Of a DNA stretch of 64,000 bases, positions 43,294 through 51,693 are shown piece by piece; within the stretch, counting starts at the first letter, position 1, and each line of letters starts with the position of its first letter. The notes under the pieces were generated by a model. The model was not told the DNA's origin, did not search any database, and saw only the letters and a list, made by a program, of their open reading frames with translations. Origin of the DNA: Xanthobacteraceae bacterium 501b (GTDB lineage Bacteria; Pseudomonadota; Alphaproteobacteria; Rhizobiales; Xanthobacteraceae); contig KB899087.1 of NCBI GenBank assembly GCA_000378025.1, forward strand, positions 1,488,001 to 1,552,000. Direction: 5' to 3'. A program made the position numbers and the translations under genes.

Positions 43294-45415
43294 ACCCGCC
43301 CCGGCCAGCTTCCGTGTCTGCGAAGCGCCCACACGCGATGTCGGCCGCGGGCTGATCCGCCTCGATCCCGAGGACATGGCACGGCTCGGCGTGGAGGTGG
43401 GCGACGTGGTGTCCATCATCGGCCGCCGCACCACCGTGGCGCGGGTGATGCCTGCCCATGCCGGCATGCGGCGCCAGAGCCTGGTGCAGATGGACGGCCT
43501 CGCCCGGGTCAATTCCGGCGCCAGCCTCGACGAGCAGGTGACGCTCCACCCCGCGACGGTGGCGCAGGCGCGCGCCGTCACCCTGAGCCAGGTGGGCGCG
43601 CGGACCCGTCCCCCGGATGCGCGCACCCTGACGCGGCTGCTGGACGGCATCCCCATGCTGGCCGGCGACCGGGTTCGCACCTCGCTGGTCGGCGCCCAGA
43701 CCCGCGAATTCACCGTCGACAGCTCCGACCCGCCGGGGCCGGTGATGATCGGCCCGGACACCCAGCTGCGCTGTCTCGACGGCACCGCCGAGGGCAATGC
43801 CGTCACCTATGAGGATGTGGGCGGCCTGTCCAAGGAAGTGCGCCGCATCCGCGAGATGATCGAGCTGCCGCTCAAGCATCCCGAGGTTTTCCAGCATCTG
43901 GGCATCGACCCGCCAAAGGGCGTGCTGCTGTGCGGGCCTCCGGGCACCGGCAAGACGCTGATCGCCCGCGCCGTGGCTCGCGAGGCCAATGTCCATTTCA
44001 TCCATGTCAACGGCCCCGAGATCATCGACAAGATGTATGGGGCAAGCGAGGCGCAGCTGCGCCGCATGTTCGACGAGGCGGAGAAGAACGCCCCGTCCAT
44101 TATCTTCATCGACGAGCTGGACGCGATCGCCCCCAAGCGCGAGGAGATGAGCGGCGACCGCCAGGTCGAGCGCCGGGTGGTGGCGCAGCTTCTAGGTCTG
44201 ATGGACGGCCTGCAGTCGCGCGGGCAGGTCATCGTCATCGCCGCGACCAACATTCCCAATGCCATCGACCCCGCCCTGCGCCGGCCGGGACGTTTCGACC
44301 GCGAGATCATCGTCGGCGTGCCTGATGAGAACGGGCGCCGCGAGATTCTGGAGATCCACACGCGCGGCATGCCGCTGGCCGGCGATGTAGATCTCGGCCG
44401 GCTGGCTTTCCGCACGCCCGGCTTTGTCGGCGCGGATCTGGCGGCCCTGTGCCGCGAGGCGGCGATGAGCGCGCTGCGGCGGCTGATCCCCGACATCAAC
44501 TTCGCCGATGGCCGGGTGTCGGACGAAAAGCTCGCCGCCCTCGTGGTGACGGCGGACGATTTCGTCGCTGCCCAGGCTGGCACCCAGCCGAGCGCGCTGC
44601 GCGAGATCGTCACCCAGGCCTCGCACAAGCGGTGGTCCGATGTCGGCGGGCTCGACGACATCAAGCAGTTGCTGGTGGAGGCGGTGGAGTGGCCGACCCG
44701 CCACGCCGCCCTCTATGCCGCGGCCGGCATCCAGCCGCCCAAGGGCATCCTGTTCTATGGCGGCCCGGGCACCGGAAAGACCTTGCTGGCAAAGGCGCTG
44801 GCGGGCGAGAGCGGCGCCAATTTCATCGCTGTGAAGGGCCCGCAGCTGCTGTCCATGTGGGCCGGAGAATCCGAGCGCGGTGTGCGCGAGGTGTTCCGCA
44901 AGGCCCGCCAGACCGCGCCCTGCATCATCTTCTTCGACGAGATCGACACCCTCACGCCCAATCGCGGCGGCACAGGCGGCGCCCTCACCGACCGGGTGGT
45001 GGCGCAACTGCTCACCGAGATCGACGGTATCGAGGATCTGCGGGGGGTCACCGTGCTGGCCGCCACCAACCGTCTCGACCAGATCGACGCCGCCTTGCTG
45101 CGCCCCGGCCGCTTCGATTTTCTCGTCGAGTTCCACGCGCCGGACCTGCCCGGCCGCCGCGCGATTCTGGATGTCCATGCCGGCCGGATGCCGCTGGCAC
45201 CAGAGGTCGATCTCGCCGCACTGGCCGAGGCGACCGAAGGCATGGTGGGGGCGGAAATCGAAGCACTGTGCCGCCATGCCGGCGTGGCCGCCATCCGCGA
45301 TGTGGTGACGCGCGATGTCCCGGTCGAGGGCGACACCGGTGCCACCACTCTCCGGGTGACACCCCGCGACTTCACCGAAGCCCTGATCGCCATGAAGAGG
45401 GAACGTGCCGCATGA
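43283..45415 (+). CDS. CDC48/VAT-type double AAA ATPase in the gas vesicle cluster
   Basis: A 710-residue unfoldase. Residues about 8-170 form a CDC48 N-domain (double-psi barrel: GRGLIRLDPEDMARLGVEVGDVV). D1 has Walker A GPPGTGKT at 218-225, Walker B IIFIDELD 273-280 and pore residues KMYG 250-253. D2 has GGPGTGKT 493-500, IIFFDEID 548-555 and pore SMWAGES. Arg fingers RRPGRFDR and RPGRFD are present. CDC48 proteins thread and unfold proteins or take complexes apart. It overlaps gvpJ upstream and the GvpF/L-J fusion downstream, so it is part of the operon rather than a passer-by. Confidence 0.9.
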   Translation: MVDEPAPASFRVCEAPTRDVGRGLIRLDPEDMARLGVEVGDVVSIIGRRTTVARVMPAHAGMRRQSLVQMDGLARVNSGASLDEQVTLHPATVAQARAVTLSQVGARTRPPDARTLTRLLDGIPMLAGDRVRTSLVGAQTREFTVDSSDPPGPVMIGPDTQLRCLDGTAEGNAVTYEDVGGLSKEVRRIREMIELPLKHPEVFQHLGIDPPKGVLLCGPPGTGKTLIARAVAREANVHFIHVNGPEIIDKMYGASEAQLRRMFDEAEKNAPSIIFIDELDAIAPKREEMSGDRQVERRVVAQLLGLMDGLQSRGQVIVIAATNIPNAIDPALRRPGRFDREIIVGVPDENGRREILEIHTRGMPLAGDVDLGRLAFRTPGFVGADLAALCREAAMSALRRLIPDINFADGRVSDEKLAALVVTADDFVAAQAGTQPSALREIVTQASHKRWSDVGGLDDIKQLLVEAVEWPTRHAALYAAAGIQPPKGILFYGGPGTGKTLLAKALAGESGANFIAVKGPQLLSMWAGESERGVREVFRKARQTAPCIIFFDEIDTLTPNRGGTGGALTDRVVAQLLTEIDGIEDLRGVTVLAATNRLDQIDAALLRPGRFDFLVEFHAPDLPGRRAILDVHAGRMPLAPEVDLAALAEATEGMVGAEIEALCRHAGVAAIRDVVTRDVPVEGDTGATTLRVTPRDFTEALIAMKRERAA

Positions 45416-46422
45416 CCGACCTTCTCGTCTTCGCCGTGGTGCCGGCCGACAGGTTCGATCCCGCGATCCTCGCCGCGGGGGAAGGACTACTGCCGGGGCT
45501 GCGATCGATCGCCGCCGGCCCACTCGCGGCCGTCGTCGGCGCGGCGCCGGAAGGCGGGCTCAAGGGCCGGGAGCGCAGCGCTCTGCTGCCCTGGTTGCTC
45601 GCCAGCCAGAAGGTGATGGAGCGTCTTCTGGTCAGCGCCCCGGTTCTGCCGGTCGCCCTGGGCACGGTGGTGGAGGATGAGGGCCGCGTCCGCCATATGC
45701 TGGACGCCGGCGCGGCCGTTCTCGGCCAGGGTTTTCAGGCGGTCGGCGAGGGCATCGAGATGAACCTCGCCGTCCTGTGGCACCTCGACACGGTGGTGGC
45801 CCGGCTGCTCCCCAGTGTCGCCCCGGAGTTACGGCAAGCCGCCGCCGGCGGCGACGAGATTGAACGGCGGGTGCTCGGTACGGTGCTTGCCGGCCTGGTC
45901 GCGGCCGAGCGGCGCCGCGTGCGGGCAAAGGTCGTCGAGGAGCTGCAGGCGGTAACACGGGATTTCGCCATCAGCGAACCGACCGAGCCCGGCGGCGTCG
46001 TCAGTCTGGCGCTGCTGGTCGATCGCGCGGCGGAGACGGCGCTGGGGGCGGCGCTGGAGGCGCTCGACGCCGAATTCGACGGCGCCCTGACCTTCCGACT
46101 TGTCGGCCCGCTGCCGCCCTACAGCTTCGCCTCGGTGCAGGTCCATCTAGCGCCAGCGACGAAAGTCTGCGGAGCGCGCACCGCCCTTGGGGTTGAGCCG
46201 GGCGCCAGCCCCGCGGCGGTCAAGGCGGCCTATCACCGGGCGGCACGGGACAGTCATCCCGATCTCGTACCGATGAATGGCGACGAGCACGACGAGGGCG
46301 GCGTCGCGGCGATGGCCGACGAGACGGCCCGCTTCGTCACGCTTTCCGATGCCTACCGGGTGCTGGAAGCCGAGTACGCGCCGGTGTCGCTGCGCCGGCT
46401 GGATTCGATCCTGACAGAGTGA
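45412..46422 (+). CDS. GvpF/L protein fused to a C-terminal DnaJ J-domain
   Basis: A 336-residue fusion. Residues 1-245 are a GvpF/L domain (LLPWLLASQKVMERLLVSAPVLPVALGTVV and the closing TFRLVGPLPPYSFASVQVHL). Residues about 256-323 form a J-domain: ARTALGVEPGASPAAVKAAYHRAARD, the HPD tripeptide at 282-284, and AYRVLEAEY. The J-domain would stimulate an Hsp70. The start overlaps the AAA ATPase stop (ATGA). It implies that Hsp70 is brought to Gvp substrates. Confidence 0.87.
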   Translation: MTDLLVFAVVPADRFDPAILAAGEGLLPGLRSIAAGPLAAVVGAAPEGGLKGRERSALLPWLLASQKVMERLLVSAPVLPVALGTVVEDEGRVRHMLDAGAAVLGQGFQAVGEGIEMNLAVLWHLDTVVARLLPSVAPELRQAAAGGDEIERRVLGTVLAGLVAAERRRVRAKVVEELQAVTRDFAISEPTEPGGVVSLALLVDRAAETALGAALEALDAEFDGALTFRLVGPLPPYSFASVQVHLAPATKVCGARTALGVEPGASPAAVKAAYHRAARDSHPDLVPMNGDEHDEGGVAAMADETARFVTLSDAYRVLEAEYAPVSLRRLDSILTE

Positions 46423-46549
46423 AAAGCGTGCGGCACCGCTGGCGGCAGACCGTGCTGCACGTGGTGAAAGAAGAACCGCCGCAAGCGGTCGTGAGGGGCA
46501 CATGGCCCCGGGGGAACGGGTCTGCGCGGCGCGCAGGCGGGAGGTGAGC

Positions 46550-47317
46550 ATGCTGTATGTCTATGCCATCACGGCCCACCACGCCGCAGGAGCGGAACCG
46601 CGCCTGCCGGAGGAAGGCATTCTTCCCGGCGTGGCGGTTCAGCATTTCGCGGCGGGTCCGCTCGGCGCTGTGGCAAGCACGGTGCCGGACAGCATCTTCG
46701 GCAAGGAGGTGCTGCAGGCCCTGCTCAACGACGCCGACTGGACACGCGCCCGCATTCTCGACCATCAGCGCGTGGTCTCGTCCCTCCTGCCGGTGGCCAC
46801 CGTGCTGCCGCTGAAATTCGGCACCCTGTTCGCCGGGGAAACCTCCCTTATCAGCGCCCTCGCCTCGCAGCGCGAAGTGTTGGAAGCCACGGTCACCCGT
46901 TTGCGCGGCACGCGGGAATGGGGCGTGAAACTGTTCTTCGAGGCCCCCACCCGACCCGTCCGAACCGCCGAACCTGTCGGCGCCGGCTCGGGCCTGGCGT
47001 TCTTCCGTCGCAAGAAGGAGGAGCAGGAAGCCCGCGCCGCCGCCGAGGTCGCCCTCGACCACTGCGTGGCGGGCAGCCATCGCCGTCTCGCCGCTCTTGC
47101 ACGCGCGGCGGTGGCCAACCCGCTGCAGCCGCCGGAACTGCACGGGCACGCCGGCACGATGGGGCTGAACGGCGCCTATCTCGTCGCGTCGGAAACTGAG
47201 GCGGCGTGGCGGGCGTGCCTGTCGGAACTTGAGACGACCTATGCGGCCGATGGCGCCCGCTACGTGCTGACCGGCCCATGGGCCGCGTATAATTTCACTG
47301 GAGGCGGGCTTGTCTGA
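46550..47317 (+). CDS. GvpF/L family gas vesicle protein (copy 3)
   Basis: A 255-residue protein with the family features MLYVYAITAHHAAG, HQRVVSSLLPVATVLPLKFGTLF and the closing YVLTGPWAAYNF. An insertion of charged residues (FFRRKKEEQEARA) sits in the middle. The start at 46550 has GGAGGTG upstream; the 127-base gap before it contains a small hairpin. Four GvpF/L-family members in one cluster suggests specialised partners. Confidence 0.9.
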   Translation: MLYVYAITAHHAAGAEPRLPEEGILPGVAVQHFAAGPLGAVASTVPDSIFGKEVLQALLNDADWTRARILDHQRVVSSLLPVATVLPLKFGTLFAGETSLISALASQREVLEATVTRLRGTREWGVKLFFEAPTRPVRTAEPVGAGSGLAFFRRKKEEQEARAAAEVALDHCVAGSHRRLAALARAAVANPLQPPELHGHAGTMGLNGAYLVASETEAAWRACLSELETTYAADGARYVLTGPWAAYNFTGGGLV

Positions 47318-47546
47318 ACTTCCCCCCATGCCATCGCGCCATTCCGGCGAGATTGCCGTTGCCGATCTTCTCGACCGCGCCCTGCACAAGGGACTCGTGG
47401 TCTGGGGCGAGGCGACGATCTCGGTGGCCGGCGTCGACCTGGTCTATCTCGGCCTCAAGCTCCTTCTAACCTCGACTGACACCGTCAATCGGATGCGCGA
47501 GGCGGCCAACGCCACGCCGGACGAGCGGCACCTTCACGCCGACTAG
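47310..47546 (+). CDS. GvpA-family minor structural protein (GvpS/M-like)
   Basis: 78 residues from a TTG start at 47310 that overlaps the preceding stop (GGAGG six bases upstream); an ATG at 47328 is the alternative. The GvpA-type core is IAVADLLDRALHKGLVVWGEATISVAGVDLVYLGLK (seen in parts). Third GvpA-family gene in the cluster. Confidence 0.85.
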   Translation: MSELPPMPSRHSGEIAVADLLDRALHKGLVVWGEATISVAGVDLVYLGLKLLLTSTDTVNRMREAANATPDERHLHAD

Positions 47547-47556
47547 GGCTACGCCC

Positions 47557-48246
47557 ATGCTGTACCTCTACGCCATCCTGGAATCACCGCCGCCGCAGAA
47601 GCGGCTACCGCCCGGCATTGGCGGGGCGGCGCCGCTCTTCGTGGAATCGCACGGGCTCGTTAGCGCAGTCAGCGAGGCGGCCGATGCGGCGATCGCGCCC
47701 GAGCCGTCGCAGATCTGGCGCCATCAGGAGGTGGTTGCCGCGCTCATGGAGGGCCGGCCGGTGCTTCCGCTGCGGTTCGGAACCGTGGTGGAGGACAGCG
47801 CCGCCTGCCTGCGGCTGCTGGCGCGGCACCATGCCGAGCTCAGCGCCCAGCTCGACCGGGTGCGCCATTGCGTCGAGTTCGCGCTGCGGGTGGCGGGCCT
47901 GCCCGAACTGCCCGATCCCGACCCAAGCTCGAACCTTGCGGGACCGGGTCCCGGCACGTCGCATCTTCGCACGCTGGTCCGTCGCGAGCGCGGCTGGCCC
48001 ACCTCCAGCGCCGCATTCCCCCATGACATGCTCAGCGCCCATGCGGCGTCCCGGCTGCTGTGGGCGCGCTCGCCCTCGCAGCCGGATCTGCGGGCCTCCT
48101 TCCTGGTCCAGCGCCGCAGCGCCTCGGCCTTTCTCGACGATGTTGGCACGCTCCAGCGCCTGCGGCCGGATCTCGGCATCACCGTCACCGGCCCCTGGCC
48201 GCCCTATTCCTTCTCCGACCCCGACCTGTCTGGAGGCCGCGAATGA
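47557..48246 (+). CDS. GvpF/L family gas vesicle protein (copy 4)
   Basis: A 229-residue protein with MLYLYAILESPPPQ, HQEVVAALMEGRPVLPLRFGTVV and the closing TVTGPWPPYSF. Shorter than copy 1, with a Pro/Ser-rich middle (LPDPDPSSNLAGPGPG). The stop overlaps gvpK by 4 bases. Confidence 0.9.
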   Translation: MLYLYAILESPPPQKRLPPGIGGAAPLFVESHGLVSAVSEAADAAIAPEPSQIWRHQEVVAALMEGRPVLPLRFGTVVEDSAACLRLLARHHAELSAQLDRVRHCVEFALRVAGLPELPDPDPSSNLAGPGPGTSHLRTLVRRERGWPTSSAAFPHDMLSAHAASRLLWARSPSQPDLRASFLVQRRSASAFLDDVGTLQRLRPDLGITVTGPWPPYSFSDPDLSGGRE

Positions 48247-48548
48247 ACGCGCCATGCACGGCCGAAACCCTCGAAAACGCCCTGCGTGGTCGTATCGACA
48301 TCGACCCGGAAAAGGTGGAGCAGGGCCTCGTCAAGCTGGTGCTGATGCTGGTGGAAACGGTGCGACAGGTGGTGGAGCGTCAGGCGATCCGCCGGGTGGA
48401 AGGTGGCACGCTGACCGAGGACGAGACCGAGCGCCTCGGCCTCGCTCTGATGCGGTTGGAAGAAAAGATGGCCGAGCTTCGCCTGCATTTCGGCCTGGAA
48501 GAGGGCGATCTCGACCTCAAGCTGAAGCTTCCGCTGGGCGAACTCTGA
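48243..48548 (+). CDS. gvpK: Gas vesicle protein GvpK
   Basis: A 101-residue GvpK family protein (DIDPEKVEQGLVKLVLMLVETVRQVVERQAIRRVE, seen in parts; then LTEDETERLGLALMRLEEKMAEL). Essential for vesicle formation in several systems, acting early in assembly. Last gene of the cluster. Confidence 0.93.
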   Translation: MNAPCTAETLENALRGRIDIDPEKVEQGLVKLVLMLVETVRQVVERQAIRRVEGGTLTEDETERLGLALMRLEEKMAELRLHFGLEEGDLDLKLKLPLGEL

Positions 48549-48639
48549 ATCTCCCGGTCGGCAGCTCCGTGCTCCTGTAGCGCGACATCAGCGGCGACCC
48601 AGCACCTGAAGGGCGCCCGGCGTTCCTCGCTCGACCGGC

Positions 48640-48656
48640 GGGGCGTGAGCCGCCCC
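48640..48656 (+). terminator. Hairpin after gvpK
   Basis: GGGGCG (48640-48645), loop TGAGC, CGCCCC (48651-48656), followed by TTGC. A possible weak end point for the gas vesicle operon. Confidence 0.45.
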
Positions 48657-48673
48657 TTGCACACACCCGCCGT

Positions 48674-48690
48674 ATAGGGTACCCCCCTAT
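48674..48690. promoter_or_regulatory. RcnR/DmeR-type operator before dmeR
   Basis: ATAGGG-TACCC-CCCTAT, which on the reverse strand gives TATA-type sequence around a G6 tract followed by TA. RcnR/FrmR-family repressors bind G-tract sites flanked by AT-rich arms. It ends four bases before the dmeR ATG, leaving no ordinary ribosome site, so translation may be leaderless. Confidence 0.65.
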
Positions 48691-48693
48691 CCT

Positions 48694-48969
48694 ATGTCCC
48701 ATCTCTCCACGCCCAACCCCGCCTTGCTTGCCCGTGTCCAGCGCATCGCCGGGCAGGTGGCGGCGATCGAACGCGGCCTCGCCAGCGGCGCGGACTGTAC
48801 AGCCCTGCTGCACCTCGTCGCCGCCACCAAGGGCGCCATCAGCGGCCTGATGGAGAAGATCGTCGAGGAGCATTTGCACTCGCATGTCGCCGATCCCGAC
48901 CTCTCGCCCGACGCACGGGCCGAGGGCGCGCGCGAACTGATGGACGCCATCCGCCGCTACTCCAAATAG
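48694..48969 (+). CDS. dmeR: Metal-sensing repressor of the RcnR/DmeR family
   Basis: A 91-residue all-helical CsoR/RcnR-family protein. The cobalt/nickel ligand set is visible: His3, Cys35 (GADCTALLH), His60 and His64 (VEEHLHSH). It would repress the efflux gene that follows until Co or Ni binds. The transporter gene starts 3 bases after its stop. Confidence 0.9.
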   Translation: MSHLSTPNPALLARVQRIAGQVAAIERGLASGADCTALLHLVAATKGAISGLMEKIVEEHLHSHVADPDLSPDARAEGARELMDAIRRYSK

Positions 48970-48972
48970 GTC

Positions 48973-50007
48973 ATGCTCATGAACCCGCTACCGGACACGC
49001 AGGCCTTCACCCATCCGCACCTGTTCCTCAGTGCCAGCCATGACGAGAGTTCGCGGCGGACCCTCCTCGTTGCGATCCTGACCGCCGTCATGATGGTCGG
49101 CGAGATTGCCGCGGGCTTCTACACCGGCTCGATGGCGCTGCTGGCCGATGGCTTCCACATGGCCACCCATGCCGGCGCGCTCGGCATCGCCGCCCTCGCC
49201 TATGGCTATGCCCGCCGGCACGCCGGGGATGCCCGGTTCAGCTTCGGCACCGGCAAGGTGGGCGATCTCGCCGGCTTCGCCTCGGCCGCCATCCTCGCGA
49301 TCGTCGCCGCCGTCATGGCCTTCGAATCGGTGCTGCGGCTGTATGACCCGGTGGAAGTGGCGTTCGGCGACGCCACCTTGGTCGCCGTGCTCGGCCTCGG
49401 GGTCAATCTGGTCAGCGCGTTCCTGCTGGGGGGCGGCCATTCGCATGGAAATGGCCATGGCCATGGACATTCCCATGGCCACAAGGCTCACGCGCACACG
49501 CCGCATGATCACGACCATCCACATCACGATCATCCGCACAACGATCATCCCCACCATGGCGAGGCCCAGCCGGCCGCGGCACGCGGCCAGGACAACAATC
49601 TGCGTGGCGCCTATCTGCATGTGCTGGCCGATGCGCTCACCTCCGTGCTCGCCATCGTCGCTCTGCTTGCCGGGGGCGCGCTCGGCTGGGTGTGGCTCGA
49701 CCCTCTCATGGGCATTGTCGGCGGCCTCGTCATCGCCCGCTGGGCCTGGAGCCTGATGCGCGACACCTCGGCCGTCCTGCTCGACCAGACCGACAGCCAG
49801 CTCGCCGGCGAGGTGACGGAAGTCGTCGAGGGGCCGGGCGATGTGCGCATCGCCGATCTTCATGTTTGGCGTATCGGGCCCGATTCGCACGCCGCCATCA
49901 TCAGCGTGGTGGCCCCGCTGGGCCTAACCTGCGACGCCATCCGCGCCCGTCTGGCGCCCGTGCACGAGCTGAAACACGTCACCGTCGAGTGCCGCCACGC
50001 CGCATGA
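48973..50007 (+). CDS. dmeF: Cation diffusion facilitator, Co/Ni efflux DmeF
   Basis: A 344-residue CDF transporter with six membrane helices. The transport site pairs are LLADGFHMATHAG in helix 2 and HVLADALTSVLA in helix 5. A long His/Asp-rich cytoplasmic loop lies between helices 4 and 5 (residues about 155-200, HSHGNGHGHGHSHGH and following). The C-terminal cytoplasmic domain is present. DmeF exports Co and Ni; control by DmeR fits the operator and the gene order. Confidence 0.92.
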   Translation: MLMNPLPDTQAFTHPHLFLSASHDESSRRTLLVAILTAVMMVGEIAAGFYTGSMALLADGFHMATHAGALGIAALAYGYARRHAGDARFSFGTGKVGDLAGFASAAILAIVAAVMAFESVLRLYDPVEVAFGDATLVAVLGLGVNLVSAFLLGGGHSHGNGHGHGHSHGHKAHAHTPHDHDHPHHDHPHNDHPHHGEAQPAAARGQDNNLRGAYLHVLADALTSVLAIVALLAGGALGWVWLDPLMGIVGGLVIARWAWSLMRDTSAVLLDQTDSQLAGEVTEVVEGPGDVRIADLHVWRIGPDSHAAIISVVAPLGLTCDAIRARLAPVHELKHVTVECRHAA

Positions 50008-50156
50008 GGCGTGGGGCGATCACAGCCTCGCGAAGGCGTCCCGTCCTAACGGTCTGGAAACCATGACGGCATTAATCGGGGGTGTCCGGCGGCCCGGGCG
50101 CCCCTCGCCGCGCGCGCGCCGTCGATCCGCCTTGTTGCGACGCTAGCCGAGCTGAC

Positions 50157-51185
50157 ATGAACCTGTTGCGCACCGCCTTGCTGCTCTGCCTCGCCGTCCT
50201 CCTCGCCGGTTGCGCGTCGATGGATGGCGATGATCGCGGCTCGATTCCCATTCCGCAGAAGCTGATGCAGGAGATGGCGGCGAAGGGCATGAGCCCCGAC
50301 GACCCGATCATGGTGCGGATTTACAAGCAGGAGAGCGAGCTGGAGGTGTGGAAGCGCACCCGTTCCGGGCGCTATGCCCTGCTCAAGACCTATCCGCTCT
50401 GCCGTTGGTCGGGCAAGCTTGGCCCCAAGACCCGCGAGGGCGACCGGCAGGCGCCAGAAGGCTTCTACACCATCACGCGCGGCCAGTTGAACCCGCGCTC
50501 GCAATACTATCTCTCCTTCAATCTCGGCTATCCCAACGAGCTGGAAGAGGCGCTTGGCTATACCGGCAGTGCGCTCATGGTGCATGGCGCCTGCACCTCC
50601 GCCGGCTGCTATGCCATGACCAATGACGGCGTCGGGGAGGTTTATGCGCTGGCGCGCGAGGCGCTGGCCGCCGGCCAGCCGGGCTTCCAGGTGCAGTCCC
50701 TGCCCTTCCGGATGACTCCTGCCAACATGGCTGAGCACCGCGCCAACCCGAACATGCCTTATTGGCGCAACCTGAAGGAAGGCACCGACCTGTTCGCCGT
50801 CACCCGCGTGCCGCCGAATGTGTCGGCCTGTGGCGGGCGCTATCGATTCACATCTGGCACCCAGCCGGCGCAGCCGATGGCCGATCCGCTCGCCCCCTGC
50901 CCGCTGCCGGTTGCCGATGCCGCGCTGATGGCGGCGACGAACAAGCAGATGCAGGACGAGCAGAGCATCGCCGTCCTGGCGGCCGCGCGTCCGCCCGCCA
51001 ACGCCACCTATATCGATGGCGGCATGCATATGAGCTTCCGCGACATTCTGCGCCGCTCCGGCCCGCAGAAGCTGGCGGCCATGACATCGGGCGGCAAGAT
51101 CCCGGTCAGCGAGCCCAATGCCGCCCTCGCCGATCCCTACAAGGGCGCCGAACAGCACTATGAGGAGGGCGACACCGCCAATTAG
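50157..51185 (+). CDS. L,D-transpeptidase (YkuD family) lipoprotein
   Basis: About 342 residues with a lipoprotein signal (LLLCLAVLLAGC, lipobox LAGC). The YkuD catalytic motif is MVHGACTSAGCYAMTN, with the nucleophile Cys following Gly and the His upstream. It crosslinks or anchors peptidoglycan in the periplasm. The start at 50157 is set by the signal; an upstream start at 50082 adds unrelated Arg-rich residues. A long C-terminal region after the catalytic domain (about 130 residues) lacks recognised motifs. Confidence 0.85.
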   Translation: MNLLRTALLLCLAVLLAGCASMDGDDRGSIPIPQKLMQEMAAKGMSPDDPIMVRIYKQESELEVWKRTRSGRYALLKTYPLCRWSGKLGPKTREGDRQAPEGFYTITRGQLNPRSQYYLSFNLGYPNELEEALGYTGSALMVHGACTSAGCYAMTNDGVGEVYALAREALAAGQPGFQVQSLPFRMTPANMAEHRANPNMPYWRNLKEGTDLFAVTRVPPNVSACGGRYRFTSGTQPAQPMADPLAPCPLPVADAALMAATNKQMQDEQSIAVLAAARPPANATYIDGGMHMSFRDILRRSGPQKLAAMTSGGKIPVSEPNAALADPYKGAEQHYEEGDTAN

Positions 51186-51287
51186 CGCGGTCGCGGGCAC
51201 TTCCCCCTGACGCCGCTTTGCGGCAGATAGGCGTCTCATCCCTTCGTATGAGGCGACGATGCACGAGGCAAAGATGCACGAGGCGAT

Positions 51288-51671
51288 ATGGCGACCCGAA
51301 TGACCCCGAACGAGATGCTGGCCACGGCCCGCGATCTCCCGCGCCTGTCCTTCACGGAAGCCGACCTCGCCCTCATCCGCTCCGGCACGCCGGCGGTGGC
51401 TCCGAAGCTGTCAGCGAAGTACGAGCCCTCCGAAGGCCTCTATTATCTCGCCGCCCCCTCGCTCCACATGGAGTTCGTGGTGGTGAAATCGGAACGGATG
51501 CGCCTGCCCTTCCTGACGTTGCCGCGCTACACCATCATGATGGGGTTCGAGCATGGCGATGTCTGGGAGAAGGGGCCGGTGGTCAACCGGCTTCGCGCCG
51601 TGCCGTTCATCTTCAAGCGGATGGCGGCAGCCGATAACTGGCTCGACGACGAGTTCGGTCGCAAGAAATAA
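51288..51671 (+). CDS. Hypothetical protein, DUF-like
   Basis: A 127-residue soluble protein with no signal peptide and no Cys. It has a beta-rich middle (GLYYLAAPSLHMEFVVVKSE; FLTLPRYTIMMGFE) and a charged C-terminus. I do not recognise the family. It lies alone between the L,D-transpeptidase gene and convergent eutC. Confidence 0.6.
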   Translation: MATRMTPNEMLATARDLPRLSFTEADLALIRSGTPAVAPKLSAKYEPSEGLYYLAAPSLHMEFVVVKSERMRLPFLTLPRYTIMMGFEHGDVWEKGPVVNRLRAVPFIFKRMAAADNWLDDEFGRKK

Positions 51672-51693
51672 TGCCGCGCGCCGCGCCTTTGGC

